Assembly (NCBI GenBank): GCA_963700495.1
Contig: CAVOXT010000002.1
Coordinates: 104,488 to 168,487, forward strand
DNA: 64,000 nucleotides
From: JACCTU01 sp963700495
Lineage (GTDB): Bacteria; Actinomycetota; Thermoleophilia; Gaiellales; Gaiellaceae
Direction of reading: 5' to 3'
This document shows positions 26,832 through 36,912 of this stretch, piece after piece. Position 1 is the stretch's first letter, and every line of letters begins with the position of its first letter. The translations under genes and the position numbers were made by a program. The notes below the pieces were generated by a model, which was not told the origin of the DNA, made no database searches, and saw only the letters and a list, made by a program, of their open reading frames with translations.

Positions 26832-28766
26832 ATGATCAGCAGCGTGAGCTCGATCGTGCCTCGCGCGGCGTTTCTCATCGTGCTCGCGGCGGTCGTGCTC
26901 GCACTCGTGCCGGCGGCCGGTGCAAGCCTCGCCGACGAGACCGAGCTCGCGGAGCGGTATGCACCCGTCGTGCGACTCGTCCAGCAGCCCGAGGAGTGCG
27001 GCCCGGGCGAGCCCTACCAGCCGATGGACGTCGAGCTCCTCTTCGACGAGCCGACCGTGGCGCTCCGAGGGCCGTGGAATCCCACCGACCTCGTGAAGAT
27101 CGGCCCGGACGCAGGCGACCTCGCCGGTCTCTACGAGTACCACCTCGATTTCCCGGGGGACGCCCTGAATCCCGGGTGCGACTACGAGCGCTGGGCGCGC
27201 AGGCTCACCACAGGCCACAACCCGGCCGTCTACGCCCACGTGGCCACCGACCCCGGCTACCCCGGCAAGCTCGCGCTGCAGTACTGGATCTTCTATCCGT
27301 ACAACGACTGGAACAACCTGCACGAGGGCGACTGGGAGAACATCCAGCTGATCTTCGACGCGGGGAGCGCTGCCGAAGCGCTCACGGGCGAGCCGGTCTC
27401 CGTCGGCTACAGCCAGCACGAGGGGGCCGAGGGCGCTTCCTGGGGCGACGACAACCTCACGATCGCCGACGGCACACACCCGGTCGTCTATCCGGCCGCC
27501 GGGTCGCACGCGAACTTCTTCGACGACTCGCTCTACGTCGGGAGCTCCGCGCAACAGGGTGTCGGCTGCGACGACACGCGCGGCCCACACGTCGAGTACC
27601 GCCCGACCGTTCTCACGATCCCGAGCGACCCGGGACAGGCGAGAACAGACTTTCCGTGGATCGCCTTCGAAGGGCGCTGGGGCGAGCTCCAAGAGGCGTT
27701 CTTCAACGGCCCGACGGGCCCGAACCTCAAGAAGTCGTGGACCGAGCCGATCGCCGTATCCGAAGACTGGAGAGACCGGAGCTACGCGGTTCCCGTCGGC
27801 GGTGTTCTCGGCACGGGAGCCACCGACTTCTTCTGCTCTGCGGTCGGGACGGGCTCCATGGGTCTCGTCAGGTTGCTCCGAAGCCCCCTCATCACGCTCG
27901 GTGCGCTCGCGGTGCTCCTCGGCATCCTCCTGTTCGCCTTCTCGCGCACGACCTGGCGGCCGGTTGCGCCGCTCCGGCTCGCGCGGCGCAGGAGCTGGGG
28001 ACAGGTTCTCAGCTCGTCAGGACGCATGTACGTCCACCGGATTCGCCTCTTCCTCGGCATCGGACTGCTGCTGTTCCCGGTCGTCGTCGTGACGACGCTG
28101 CTACAGAGTCTCGTAATCGGCGGAGCACGTCTTCTCGGTGTCGAGCCCGAGGGCGAGGCCGGAGGTGCGCTCGTGCTGGTTGTCGTCGGAGTCGGCACGA
28201 CGCTGACCGTGTTCGGGCTGGCACTCGTGCAGGCGGCGACGGCCTGTGCGCTCGTCGAGATCGACGAGGGTCGAACGATCGGGCCTGTCGAGGCGTACCG
28301 GCTGGCACTCAGGAGAGCGCGTCCCTTGCTCGGAGCGGTCGCGATCGCAGTCGCAATCTGGTTCGTGCTCTCGAGCACCATCGTCCTCCTCCCCGTTGCG
28401 ATCTGGCTCGCGGTTCGCTTCGCGCTCCTTGCCCAGGTCACGGAGCTCGAGGACACGTCGGCTGTCGGTGCGCTGAGGCGGAGCTCGCGGCTCGTGCGAC
28501 GGCACTGGCTCAAGATCGCGTCCCTCGTGGGAGTCGGCGCCGCGGTGGTGATAGCAGCCGGACCCTTCCTCGGCGCGCTCCTGATCCTGCTCACGAGCTT
28601 CCCGCTCGCGTTCCTCAACCTCGTCGCGGGGGTCGTGTACGTGCTCGCAATGCCGTTCGTCGCGTTGGCGACGTGCTACCTGTACTTCGACACGCGAACG
28701 CGGCTCGAGCTCGACGCGACGGATGAGTCGGACGAGCTTCCCGCCGAGATTCAGCTCTCGACGTAG
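26832..28766 (+). CDS. Secreted Vps62-like domain fused to a multi-pass membrane domain
   Basis: 644 residues from ATG 26832. A signal/anchor segment (AAFLIVLAAVVLALVPAAGA) is followed by an outside domain of about 300 residues resembling the Vps62 family: ERYAPVVRL, LQYWIFYPYNDWNNLHEGDW, SVGYSQHEGAEGASW and VYPAAGSHANFF. From about residue 355 there are five or six membrane helices (LITLGALAVLLGILLFAF onward; ALVLVVVGVGTTLTVFGLAL; FVLSSTIVLLPVAIWLAV) resembling DUF7847/YciC-type membrane domains. Vps62-like domains in bacteria are uncharacterised. The gene converges on the minus-strand metallo-hydrolase with an 11-base gap. Confidence 0.65.
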   Translation: MISSVSSIVPRAAFLIVLAAVVLALVPAAGASLADETELAERYAPVVRLVQQPEECGPGEPYQPMDVELLFDEPTVALRGPWNPTDLVKIGPDAGDLAGLYEYHLDFPGDALNPGCDYERWARRLTTGHNPAVYAHVATDPGYPGKLALQYWIFYPYNDWNNLHEGDWENIQLIFDAGSAAEALTGEPVSVGYSQHEGAEGASWGDDNLTIADGTHPVVYPAAGSHANFFDDSLYVGSSAQQGVGCDDTRGPHVEYRPTVLTIPSDPGQARTDFPWIAFEGRWGELQEAFFNGPTGPNLKKSWTEPIAVSEDWRDRSYAVPVGGVLGTGATDFFCSAVGTGSMGLVRLLRSPLITLGALAVLLGILLFAFSRTTWRPVAPLRLARRRSWGQVLSSSGRMYVHRIRLFLGIGLLLFPVVVVTTLLQSLVIGGARLLGVEPEGEAGGALVLVVVGVGTTLTVFGLALVQAATACALVEIDEGRTIGPVEAYRLALRRARPLLGAVAIAVAIWFVLSSTIVLLPVAIWLAVRFALLAQVTELEDTSAVGALRRSSRLVRRHWLKIASLVGVGAAVVIAAGPFLGALLILLTSFPLAFLNLVAGVVYVLAMPFVALATCYLYFDTRTRLELDATDESDELPAEIQLST

Positions 28767-28777
28767 CGAGCATGCCG

Positions 28778-29923
28778 CTAGTCCGGGACGGGATCGAGCA
28801 GGTCGATCTTCAGCGAGTGCTCCGAGTCGCCGGGGAAGCGAACCTCGTAGCCGCGCCCGCTCCTGCGCTCCTTTTCGACGAACCCCTTCAGCCGCTTCCC
28901 CAGTTCGTTGGTGCCGTCGCCGTACGTCAGGTGGAGGACGAAGTCGTCGTCATCCCGGGCGTCCGAGATCATCTGCATCGTGGCCATTTCGGGGTTGTCG
29001 TCCGTACCGTCCGCAGAGACGACGTAGTGGTCGGCGACGATCTGCCGAAAGAAATCGGTCTCCACGTTCCGGTCGCTGCCGTGGTGCGGGAGCTTGAGGA
29101 TGTCGACGTGAAGCGGCGGGTGATCGAGCAGTCCGGCGCTGCGTAGCCCGGCGAGGATGTCGTCGCCGCGACCGTCACCGGTGAGGAGCATCCGTTTCTC
29201 CTCGACCTTCGCGAGGACGACGATGCTGGACAGGTTGTACACCGACCGGTCGAGGTAGCCCGCGATCGTCGCGTTTGACGGCGCTCGGTCGCGGACGTCG
29301 CGTTCCCAGCGCTTCTGGAGATCCGCGAGGCGATCCGGGTCCGGGCCGATGACCGTCAGCTCGAGCCCGTCGCCCCAGTCGACCGTGCGCGGCGCGACGA
29401 CCGTGCCGTCGAAGGGCCGATTCACGTCGAGCGCAAGCGCCGTCGCCGTGTCGCGCAGCCGGCGTCCCTGCGCGATGCTCGCGACGACGAGCTGCGCCGG
29501 CTTGCTGAGGCCGGCTGAGCCTGTCGGCGAGCCGGTTGCGAGTGCGGACACCGCCGCCGGGACGCTCGCCGGGCCACCGCCGCCCACGATGTCCTCGAAG
29601 CTGTTGTGCCAGAGGGCGAGGACCTCGAAGCTCCCGTCGCTTCCGTCCTCCTGTTCCTGCGCGAGCTGCTCGACGAGATCGAGCACGCCCCTGACATGGT
29701 CGTCGTCGATGTGGCTGACGACGACCAGCTGGAGCTGCAGCGCACGGTCTGGGTCGCGGCTAGCGCGGAGCTCGTCGAGCCTCGGCCGGAGGGTCCGTTT
29801 GTAGACGCCGCTCGGCCCTCCGTCGATCACCGCGACCAGCGGACCGTCGGTGGGGCCGTAGTGGAGGATCAGGCTGTCGCCCTGGTCTGCCTGGAGCGCC
29901 TCCAGCGTGAAGATCAAGCTCAC
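28778..29923 (-). CDS. ComEC/Rec2-type metallo-beta-lactamase-fold hydrolase
   Basis: 381 residues from GTG 29923, which overlaps the stop of the subtilase gene (GTGA). No membrane helices, so it is the soluble type. ADQGDSLILHYG at the N-terminus, LVVVSHIDDDHVRGVLDLVE (variant HxDDDH metal motif), MLLTGDGRGDDI and ILKLPHHGSDRNVETDFF follow the order of the ComEC MBL domain. Members act on nucleic acids or remain unassigned. Its fixed pairing with a subtilisin-like protease in a two-gene operon suggests a joint role, perhaps in a conflict system (inference). Confidence 0.75.
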   Translation of the reverse strand: MSLIFTLEALQADQGDSLILHYGPTDGPLVAVIDGGPSGVYKRTLRPRLDELRASRDPDRALQLQLVVVSHIDDDHVRGVLDLVEQLAQEQEDGSDGSFEVLALWHNSFEDIVGGGGPASVPAAVSALATGSPTGSAGLSKPAQLVVASIAQGRRLRDTATALALDVNRPFDGTVVAPRTVDWGDGLELTVIGPDPDRLADLQKRWERDVRDRAPSNATIAGYLDRSVYNLSSIVVLAKVEEKRMLLTGDGRGDDILAGLRSAGLLDHPPLHVDILKLPHHGSDRNVETDFFRQIVADHYVVSADGTDDNPEMATMQMISDARDDDDFVLHLTYGDGTNELGKRLKGFVEKERRSGRGYEVRFPGDSEHSLKIDLLDPVPD

Positions 29924-31768
29924 ACCGCCTGCAGCGCGCGCAGGACGTCGAGCATGCCGTTGCCCTGGAAGTACCGTTCGCGACCGAGGTCGGTCGCGTT
30001 CTCGCAGAGCACCCGCTTGATGCGCTCGGGCTGCCCGATGAACTCGTGGTAGCGGGCCATCAGCAACGCCGCCGCGGCGCTGACGTGTGGTGCCGCCATG
30101 CTCGTGCCGTCCATGGTGCTGACCCTCCGACCCGGGATCGGCGAGGTGATCTTCTCGCCCGGCGCGACGAGATCCGGCTTCAGCCGCCCGTCGCCCGTCG
30201 GCCCGCGGCTCGAGAAGTACGAGACGCCGTAGGAGTGCGGCTCGAAGCGGTGCGTCGCGCCCACGGTGATTACGCCCTGGGCGTTGCCGGGGTCGGTGAT
30301 GCTGATGCTCCGGTACCCCTCGCTCGACTCGCCCTGCATCGTCTGGAAGCGCGCATATCCGTCGTTGCCGGCCGCGGCGACCACCACAGTCCCGGCTCCA
30401 ACCAGCCGCTCGCATTCCTCGCACACCGGTGTTCGGCCGCACGCGTAGTTCGCAACGTCGTGACGAATCGAAAGGCTGGCGTTGACGCCGTGGACAAGGA
30501 CTCGATCCTTGTTCGCGTTCAGGTAGCGGACGAACTGCAGCGCTGCGATCAGCGAGAACTCGTCCCCGTTGCCGTCCGCGTCCAGCACCCGCAGGTCGTA
30601 CAACTCGAGCCCGGCGGCGACGCCGAGGAGGTTTGCTTCGTTCGGCATGCCCTCGTCGCTGACCCGCCAGTCGGCGGTCAGGATTCCCGCCACGTGGGTG
30701 CCGTGCTCGTGCGCGGGCGGCACGTACGTCGTCGGCTCGTGTGGAACGCTCAGGAGCGGTTCGAGTGCGAGCCAGTCGATCGCCCGGCCGGCCTTCAGGG
30801 CGCGACGGAAGTCGCTGACACGCGCGCGGTCGTCGCGGCTCAACTGATGCTCGCTCAGATCGGCGTCCGGGTTCAGGAGCCGCCGCAGGCGAGTGAAGTC
30901 GTAGGTCGCGACGATCCGTGTCCGGTTTCGGGCCGGTGACCCCCGGCGCGCGGCCTCGAACGGCTCCGGGTACGGGTCGCCCTTCTCGTCGCGCTTGCGA
31001 AAGGCGGGATGGGTTGCGTCGATGCCGCTGTCGACCACACCCCACCGAAGCGAGCTGCAGCTCAGGTCGAACAGGCGCACCGCCGCATCGGCCTTGACCG
31101 CGAGGATCGAGCGCGAGATGGCCGGACTGGCGGGACGGTTCCTGTCGACCCGCCAGAGCAGATCCGTGGGCAGCGGCTCGGTCAGGTCGCCCTCCGCGAC
31201 CAGGTCGAGCACAGCCTCGACGAGCTGCTCGTTCGACGGCTCGGCCTTCGCGCGTTTGCGCCGGCGCTCAAGCTCGATTCTCCCGACGATCCGGATCAGC
31301 CAGAGCAGGTCGGGCGACACATCGCCTCCGAAGCCGGAGGGGCCGGTGTCCGACAGCTGCTCGGCGATCCGCTTCTTCACCGCCGGGTCGCGGAGCTTCT
31401 CGACGTGGCTCAGGTCGGCCTTCGTGCGCCAGACGTGTTCGCGCCACCAGTGCGTGAGCGGGAGCGCGACCTTCACCAGCTCTTCGAACTCGAGCTCCGC
31501 GACGACGTACGACTCGTTGTAGGCGACTCGTACCTCGGCTGGGTGGTCCTGCCTCATCTACGTCTCCACCGAGCCGCTGGCGCAGGACGTGTCCGAGCTC
31601 GGGAGCGGACGCCTGCACGTGCGGCGTCAAGAGAAGGTCGAGCTTCGCACTCGGGTTCAACCCGTACGCGATCCAGACGTCCGGCATCACGGGTGAGTCC
31701 TGCGTGAACCGGCGGAAGCGCTCGGTCCCGAAGATGAGCTCTTCGAGTTGCTCGGCGGTGAGCGTCAC
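29920..31768 (-). CDS. Subtilisin-like serine protease with N-terminal extension (probable frameshift near 31560)
   Basis: The intact frame (ATG 31557, 545 residues) holds the S8 domain: GVVDSGIDATHPAF (Asp), HEHGTHVAGIL (His) and STMDGTSMAAPHVSAAA (Ser). No signal peptide is seen, so it is probably cytoplasmic. Upstream, 31558-31768 encodes about 70 residues in a shifted frame (TAEQLEELIFGTERFRRFTQ ... LGHVLRQRLGG) running straight into the protease frame, so I read one gene of about 615 residues with a one-base break. The region before the catalytic Asp (about 170 residues) is unrecognised and could be a regulatory domain. It is operonic with the metallo-hydrolase. Confidence 0.8.
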
Positions 31769-31929
31769 TGTCCCTGGTCCGTCCCGCCGCGGCTCGGGCC
31801 CGACGGCACGGCGATCCTACAACCGTCGATCCGGACTGCCTAGACCGCGGCCGACCTGCACGCGATACTGGGTCAGGACCGCGAGCCGTCAAGCGGGGCG
31901 CGGCGCCGCGGCCGAGGTGGGAGGCGGGA

Positions 31930-33342
31930 ATGCCGTTCCAACTGGTCCTCAACTATCGACGCGGCGACGCCGCAGGCAACGCAGGTCGCCTGCACGAAGC
32001 GCTTGCCGCGAGATTCGGCGCGGACAACGTCTTCATGGACATCGACACGGTCGAGCCGGGAGTCGACTTCGTCGAGGCGATCGAGCGCGCGGTCGGCTCG
32101 TGCGACGTCTTCGTGGCGATGATCGGGCAACTCTGGCTGACGTCGACCAACTCAGCAGGTCAGCGTCGCCTCGACGACCCTGACGACTTCGTCCGGCTCG
32201 AGATCGAGGCAGCCCTTCACCGCGGGATTCGCGTGATCCCGGTCCTCGTGCAGGACGCTCAGATGCCTACCGCGGACCAGCTGCCGCAGTCGCTTGCACG
32301 GTTCGCGCGCAGGAACGCATTCGAGATCAGGGACACGACATGGCGCTACGACGTCGACCGGCTGATCGAGACGCTGACGAGGATCGAGCACGAGCAGACG
32401 GTCGACCCCGAGGTGCAGGTCGGTGCAGATCCCCCCCGCCCGCCGGACCCCGAGCCCGACCGCACGCGGCTTCTCGCCGGGGCGGCGGTCGCCGCGCTGC
32501 TGATCGTCGCCGCGCTCGTCGCCGCGGTCCTGCTTCGCGACGGTGACGAGTCTCAGACTCCCATCGTGCAGGGGACTGTTGCCGCGGACGAGCTCGTCTT
32601 CGCGGCGAGCGACGGGATCTACGACGGCTCGAACGAGCGACTGCCTTGGAGCAGCAGCAGCGACCGGCAGCCGGACTGGTCACCGGACGGCGAGCGGCTG
32701 GCGCTGGCACGGGGAGGCAGCATTCTCGTCCTGGACGTGTCAGGGCGAGTGGACAAACAGCTCACCTCGAGCGCAAAGGACAACGCTCCGGACTGGTCGC
32801 CGGACGGAACCCGGATCGCCTTCGACCGCCCGGAGCCCGGCAACGAGTCGACACACGACGTGTGGATCGTGAACGCCGACGGGACAGAGGAGGTGAACCT
32901 GACCGACGGCGCAGACGAGTCCGGTGGAGCACCCGACTGGTCGCCGGACGGGATTCGCATCGTGTACCAGCGCCGAGGCGCACTGTGGTCGATGCGCGCG
33001 GACGGGATCAGGCAGGAACCGCTGCGGCTCGGGCTAAAAGGGTCCGTACATGAGCCGGACTGGTCGCCGCGGAGCAGCGAGATCGTCTTCGCGCTCTTCA
33101 CGGACAGTGACACGTCGGACATCTACCGCTACGACATCGACAACCCGAGTAAGGCTCCGATCAACCTCACGGCGTCTGCCGTGACCAGGCCGACCTTCCC
33201 GGCCTGGTCGAGTGACGGCACGAGAATCGTGTTCGCCGCCGAGGACGGGATCTACGAGATGAACCGCGACGGCGGCGGTCTGAAGCGGCTGGTCAAGCGG
33301 AGCAAGGTCGAGTCACCGTCCCTGCAACCACCACGGAGTTGA
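31930..33342 (+). CDS. TIR domain - transmembrane helix - TolB-type beta-propeller protein
   Basis: 470 residues from ATG 31930 (GGAGGCGGGA precedes). Residues 3-150 are a TIR domain: LVLNYRRGDAAGNAGRLHEA, VFMDIDTVEPGVDFVEAIE, DVFVAMIGQLWL and DDFVRLEIEAAL, where Glu91 is at the position of the catalytic Glu of NAD-cleaving TIRs. A membrane helix follows (about 181-202). The outer part holds five or so TolB/WD40-like repeats of the form PDWSPDGxRIxFxR. The topology puts TIR inside and the propeller outside. It leads a four-gene operon with the SLATT-like and two other TIR genes. Function as a sensor-effector is inferred. Confidence 0.85.
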   Translation: MPFQLVLNYRRGDAAGNAGRLHEALAARFGADNVFMDIDTVEPGVDFVEAIERAVGSCDVFVAMIGQLWLTSTNSAGQRRLDDPDDFVRLEIEAALHRGIRVIPVLVQDAQMPTADQLPQSLARFARRNAFEIRDTTWRYDVDRLIETLTRIEHEQTVDPEVQVGADPPRPPDPEPDRTRLLAGAAVAALLIVAALVAAVLLRDGDESQTPIVQGTVAADELVFAASDGIYDGSNERLPWSSSSDRQPDWSPDGERLALARGGSILVLDVSGRVDKQLTSSAKDNAPDWSPDGTRIAFDRPEPGNESTHDVWIVNADGTEEVNLTDGADESGGAPDWSPDGIRIVYQRRGALWSMRADGIRQEPLRLGLKGSVHEPDWSPRSSEIVFALFTDSDTSDIYRYDIDNPSKAPINLTASAVTRPTFPAWSSDGTRIVFAAEDGIYEMNRDGGGLKRLVKRSKVESPSLQPPRS

Positions 33343-33346
33343 CCGA

Positions 33347-33910
33347 GTGACAGCGAACACAACGTCGTACCCGGACTGGCTCAAGAGCGAGTTCGGCGCA
33401 ATGATCGACGAGCTGGACGTCGACCAGCCGCGGAAGCGCTTCCTGAAATCGCGCTGGCTCGACCAGGTGATCTGGACCGAAGCGAAGGCGAACCGGGCGA
33501 GGAACAGCTACTACCTGCTCCGGCTGACGACGGTCGTCGGCGCCCTGCTCGTGCCGGCTCTGGTCAGCCTCGACTTTTCGGACGACACACTCGACGACAC
33601 CGCTCGGATCGCGACCTGGGTCGTCAGCCTCATCGTCGCCGTCAGCGCCGCCGTCGAGCAGTTCTTCCACTTCGGCGAACGGTGGCGGAACTACCGCCGA
33701 ACGGCGGAACGGCTGAAGGCCGAAGGCTGGCTCTACCTTCAGCTGAGCGGGCCCTACGCCGGGGACGGCGCCACGCACGAGGCCGCCTATCCCTCGTTCG
33801 CGCTCCGCGTCGAGGAGCTGATCCAGGCCGACGTCGACTCGTACCTCACGGAGGTCGCCGTCGAGAAAGAGAAGAAGAAGCAGGGCGGCGAGGCAACTCC
33901 GGGCGGATGA
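33347..33910 (+). CDS. DUF4231/SLATT-like two-transmembrane protein
   Basis: 187 residues from GTG 33347, four bases after the TIR-TolB stop. Two helices (SYYLLRLTTVVGALLVPALV and ATWVVSLIVAVSAAVEQFF) are followed at once by FGERWRNYRRTAERLKAEGW, then YLQLSGPY and an acidic-to-basic helix ending EKEKKKQGG. This layout is that of DUF4231, one of the SLATT-like families whose members are thought to be pore-forming effectors next to nucleotide-sensing or TIR proteins. Its stop overlaps the next ATG (ATGA). Likely the membrane effector or membrane platform of the operon; this is inference. Confidence 0.75.
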   Translation: MTANTTSYPDWLKSEFGAMIDELDVDQPRKRFLKSRWLDQVIWTEAKANRARNSYYLLRLTTVVGALLVPALVSLDFSDDTLDDTARIATWVVSLIVAVSAAVEQFFHFGERWRNYRRTAERLKAEGWLYLQLSGPYAGDGATHEAAYPSFALRVEELIQADVDSYLTEVAVEKEKKKQGGEATPGG

Positions 33911-36909
33911 CCGCGACCGCCCCGACTGAGGCACCGGCGGGCGAGGACGCGCACCAGCCCGAACGGCCCGACGTCTTCATCTCCTACTCCCGCGAGGACG
34001 AGCTGTTCGTCCGGCGCCTGGCATCAGAGCTGGAGGCCAGGGACCTCGACGTGTGGGTCGACTGGGAGGACATCCGCAAGGGCGCCGACTGGTTCGCGAA
34101 GGTCCAGGCCGGCATCGACTCGGCACGGACAATCGTCCCCGTTCTCAGCGGCGCGTTCGCGAAGTCCGAGGTCTGCGGCGACGAGATCGAGCATGCGGTG
34201 GCGAACAACAAGCGCTTCGTGCCGATCCTGCTTCGCGAGGTCGACCGCCGGCAACTGCGCACCGAGCTCACCACGCCGAACTGGGTCGTCTTCACCGGCG
34301 ACGGGGACTTCGGGACACAGGTCGACGAGCTCGTCGAGGCCGTCGAGTCGGACCTCGACTGGCTCGACCAGCATGCGCGACTGCTCGTGCGGGCGCGCGA
34401 GTGGAAGCGGCAGGGCGAGAACGCGAGCTTCTTGCTGCGCGGGAGCGATCTCGAAGCGGCCGAGGCCTGGGTCTCGCAGCAGGGCTCGCATCGCGAGTCG
34501 GCGACGCCGCTCCAGGGCGAGTACATCGTCGCGAGCCGCAAGGCCGCGCAGCGACGGCAACGAATCACGGTCGGAGCGATCCTCGTCGCACTCGTGGTCG
34601 CGCTCGTGCTGGCCGCTGCCGCGGTCTGGCAGTGGCGAGAAGCCGTCAAGCAGTCGGAGGTCTCCCGTTCGCGCGAGCTTGCGGCCTCCGCGATCTCACA
34701 GCTTCCGACCGACCCCGAGCTGAGCGTGGCGCTCGCGCGCGAGGCGGGCCGAACCGCAGCGACGCCTGAAGCTCAGGATGCGCTGAGGACCGCGCTCGGC
34801 CAATCGCAGATCCTGCGCACGCTTCGCGGCCATCGGGGACCGGTGGTTCAGGCTCGGCTGTCCAAGAACGGCCGTCGGCTCGTGACCGCGAGCACGGACG
34901 GCACCGCCCGTGTGTGGGATCCGAGCACCGGGGCGGTCGTCTCGACCCTGCGCGGACACCGGAGACCCCTGACCGGCGCCGAGCTGAGCAGTGACGGCGC
35001 ACTTGCGCTGACCGTCGCCGCCGACGGGACGGCGCGGACATGGGATGCGTCGAGCGGGCGTCAGCTCGCGCTCATCCGTCTCGCAGGGCCTCAACGGATC
35101 GCCCGCTTGAGCCCGGACGGCCGAACCGTGCTCGCCTCGGGCGGCGGCAGCAGGGTCGCGCTGTTCGACTCGAGGCAGGGCGGGCTGATTCGGCAGCTCC
35201 GCGGCGTTCGCGGTTCCGTCAGGACTGTCGCCCTCAGCCCCGACGGCCGGCGCGCGGCCGCCGGCACCGACGACGGAGACGGGTCGGTACGCATCTGGGA
35301 CGTGGAGAGCGGACGGCTCGTGCAGCACCTGCGTGGGGAATTCTTCGACGGGGACTACACCGGCTTCGACTCGATCACGTTCAACCCGTCCGGCAAGCGA
35401 ATCGCCGCCGTCACGAACGAGTTCGGCGCCGTCGTCTGGGACGTCGCGAGCGGTCGCAAGCTGATGGAAGACGGCGGCTTCGAGTCGCCGCTCGCCGTCA
35501 ACGCGATCGGGTTCAGCCCGAACGGGAAGCTCCTGGCGGGAGGAACGCTCGACGGACCCACCGCGGTGTGGCAGGTCTCGAGCGGGCTCGTCCTCTCGAC
35601 GCTCGGCGGCCACGAGCGGCAGGTCAGCGCGGTCGCCTTCGATCCCGGGAGCAAGCTCCTCGTCACCGCGAGCGTCGACAACACGGCACGGATCTGGCGG
35701 GCGCGTACGGGCGAAGAAGTCGCCTGGCTGCGCGGAAGCGGAGGCCCTCTGTCGAGCGCGCAGTTCTCGCCGGACGGTCGAACCGTGCTGACTGCGGGCG
35801 AAGACGGGACGGCTCGGATCTGGAACGCCTCCGGAGAGCGGAGCAGCGCCGTCCTTCGTGGGCACGGCGGTCCGCTCCGCGATGCCGTGTTCTCCCCCGA
35901 CGGCAGGCGGATCGTGACGGCCGGCGAGGACGCACGCGCGGGACTCTGGGACGCGGGGACGCTCGAGCGGCTTGCGTGGCTCGAGCACGACGGTGAGGTG
36001 CGAAACGTCGAGTTCAGCCCGGACAGTTCGTTGCTCCTCACGTCGGGAACCGACGGCGCCCGGTTGTGGAACGCCGAGGACGGTCGCCGCATGGCCGTTC
36101 TGCGCCACCGGGACAACGTCGACGCAGCGCACTTCAGCCCTGACGGAACGGTGGTGGTGACAGCGAGCGGCGACGAGACCGGCGTGTTGTGGGAGATCCC
36201 GAGCGGCGAGCGGCGGAAGCGGCTCGTCGGCCACGGCAACTGGGTCTTCGACGCCGCGATCAGCCCGGACGGGAAGCTCGCCGCGACCGCAGGCGACGAC
36301 GGCACCGCAAGGCTCTGGAACGTCGAGTCCGGCCGAGCGGTCCGCGTCCTGAAACAGCCGCCGTCGACCTGGCGGGTCGTCTTCAGCCCGGACGGCCGCA
36401 CGCTCGCCACGTCCGGCGAAGACGGAACCGTGCGCCTGTGGGATCCCGCGTCCGGGCGGCAGCTTCGCGTGCTGCGATCGGGCCAGGTCGGGATCGTCCG
36501 GTTCAGCCCCGACGGCTCGGTCCTCCTCACCGGAGGCGACCAGGCTGTGGTGAGACTCTGGAGCGTCGCCGAAGGAAGAAAGGTGAACGAGCTCCGAGGC
36601 CACCGCTCGCAGGTCACGTCAGCGGAGTTCAGCCCGGACGGACGGAACATCGTGACGACGGCCCTCGACAACAGCGTCCGGGTCTGGGACACCGCGACGG
36701 GCAAGCAACTTGCGCGGATGAACGTGATCGGCTCAGCTCAGCGGGCCGTCTTCGATCCCGAGGGGAAGCGCATCCTCGCGGCCGGTGAGAACGGAACCGC
36801 CCAGATCTTCGACTGCGCCGTGTGCGGGACGCTCGACGACCTTCTGGCGGCCGCTGCACGCGCCCGAGCCCTGACGCGCGAAGAACGTCTGCGCTTCCTA
36901 CACGAGTAG
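33907..36909 (+). CDS. TIR domain - transmembrane helix - WD40 repeat protein
   Basis: 1000 residues from ATG 33907. TIR at about 21-150: PDVFISYSREDELFVRRLAS, LDVWVDWEDIRKGADWFAKV, TIVPVLSGAFAKSEVCGDE; Glu93 in the SxxCxxE motif is the expected NADase residue. A linker and one helix (about 221-240) follow, then a helical segment (QSEVSRSRELAASAI ... DPELSVALAREA) usual before such propellers, and about 16 WD40-like repeats (FSPDGRxVLTAGEDGTARIW) making two propellers, closed by an ALTREERLRFLHE tail common in bacterial WD40 conflict proteins. WD40 lies on the far side of the membrane if TIR is inside. All repeats are in frame. Confidence 0.88.
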   Translation: MTATAPTEAPAGEDAHQPERPDVFISYSREDELFVRRLASELEARDLDVWVDWEDIRKGADWFAKVQAGIDSARTIVPVLSGAFAKSEVCGDEIEHAVANNKRFVPILLREVDRRQLRTELTTPNWVVFTGDGDFGTQVDELVEAVESDLDWLDQHARLLVRAREWKRQGENASFLLRGSDLEAAEAWVSQQGSHRESATPLQGEYIVASRKAAQRRQRITVGAILVALVVALVLAAAAVWQWREAVKQSEVSRSRELAASAISQLPTDPELSVALAREAGRTAATPEAQDALRTALGQSQILRTLRGHRGPVVQARLSKNGRRLVTASTDGTARVWDPSTGAVVSTLRGHRRPLTGAELSSDGALALTVAADGTARTWDASSGRQLALIRLAGPQRIARLSPDGRTVLASGGGSRVALFDSRQGGLIRQLRGVRGSVRTVALSPDGRRAAAGTDDGDGSVRIWDVESGRLVQHLRGEFFDGDYTGFDSITFNPSGKRIAAVTNEFGAVVWDVASGRKLMEDGGFESPLAVNAIGFSPNGKLLAGGTLDGPTAVWQVSSGLVLSTLGGHERQVSAVAFDPGSKLLVTASVDNTARIWRARTGEEVAWLRGSGGPLSSAQFSPDGRTVLTAGEDGTARIWNASGERSSAVLRGHGGPLRDAVFSPDGRRIVTAGEDARAGLWDAGTLERLAWLEHDGEVRNVEFSPDSSLLLTSGTDGARLWNAEDGRRMAVLRHRDNVDAAHFSPDGTVVVTASGDETGVLWEIPSGERRKRLVGHGNWVFDAAISPDGKLAATAGDDGTARLWNVESGRAVRVLKQPPSTWRVVFSPDGRTLATSGEDGTVRLWDPASGRQLRVLRSGQVGIVRFSPDGSVLLTGGDQAVVRLWSVAEGRKVNELRGHRSQVTSAEFSPDGRNIVTTALDNSVRVWDTATGKQLARMNVIGSAQRAVFDPEGKRILAAGENGTAQIFDCAVCGTLDDLLAAAARARALTREERLRFLHE

Positions 36910-36912
36910 CCG

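Noticed and set aside
28778..31045. 755-residue metallo-hydrolase with long N-terminal part
   Set aside because: The first 374 residues are the shadow of the subtilase gene; GTG 29923 gives the proper MBL start with a GTGA overlap.
34696..36603. 635-residue minus-strand open frame
   Set aside because: Antisense shadow of the WD40 repeats; its apparent periodicity only mirrors them.
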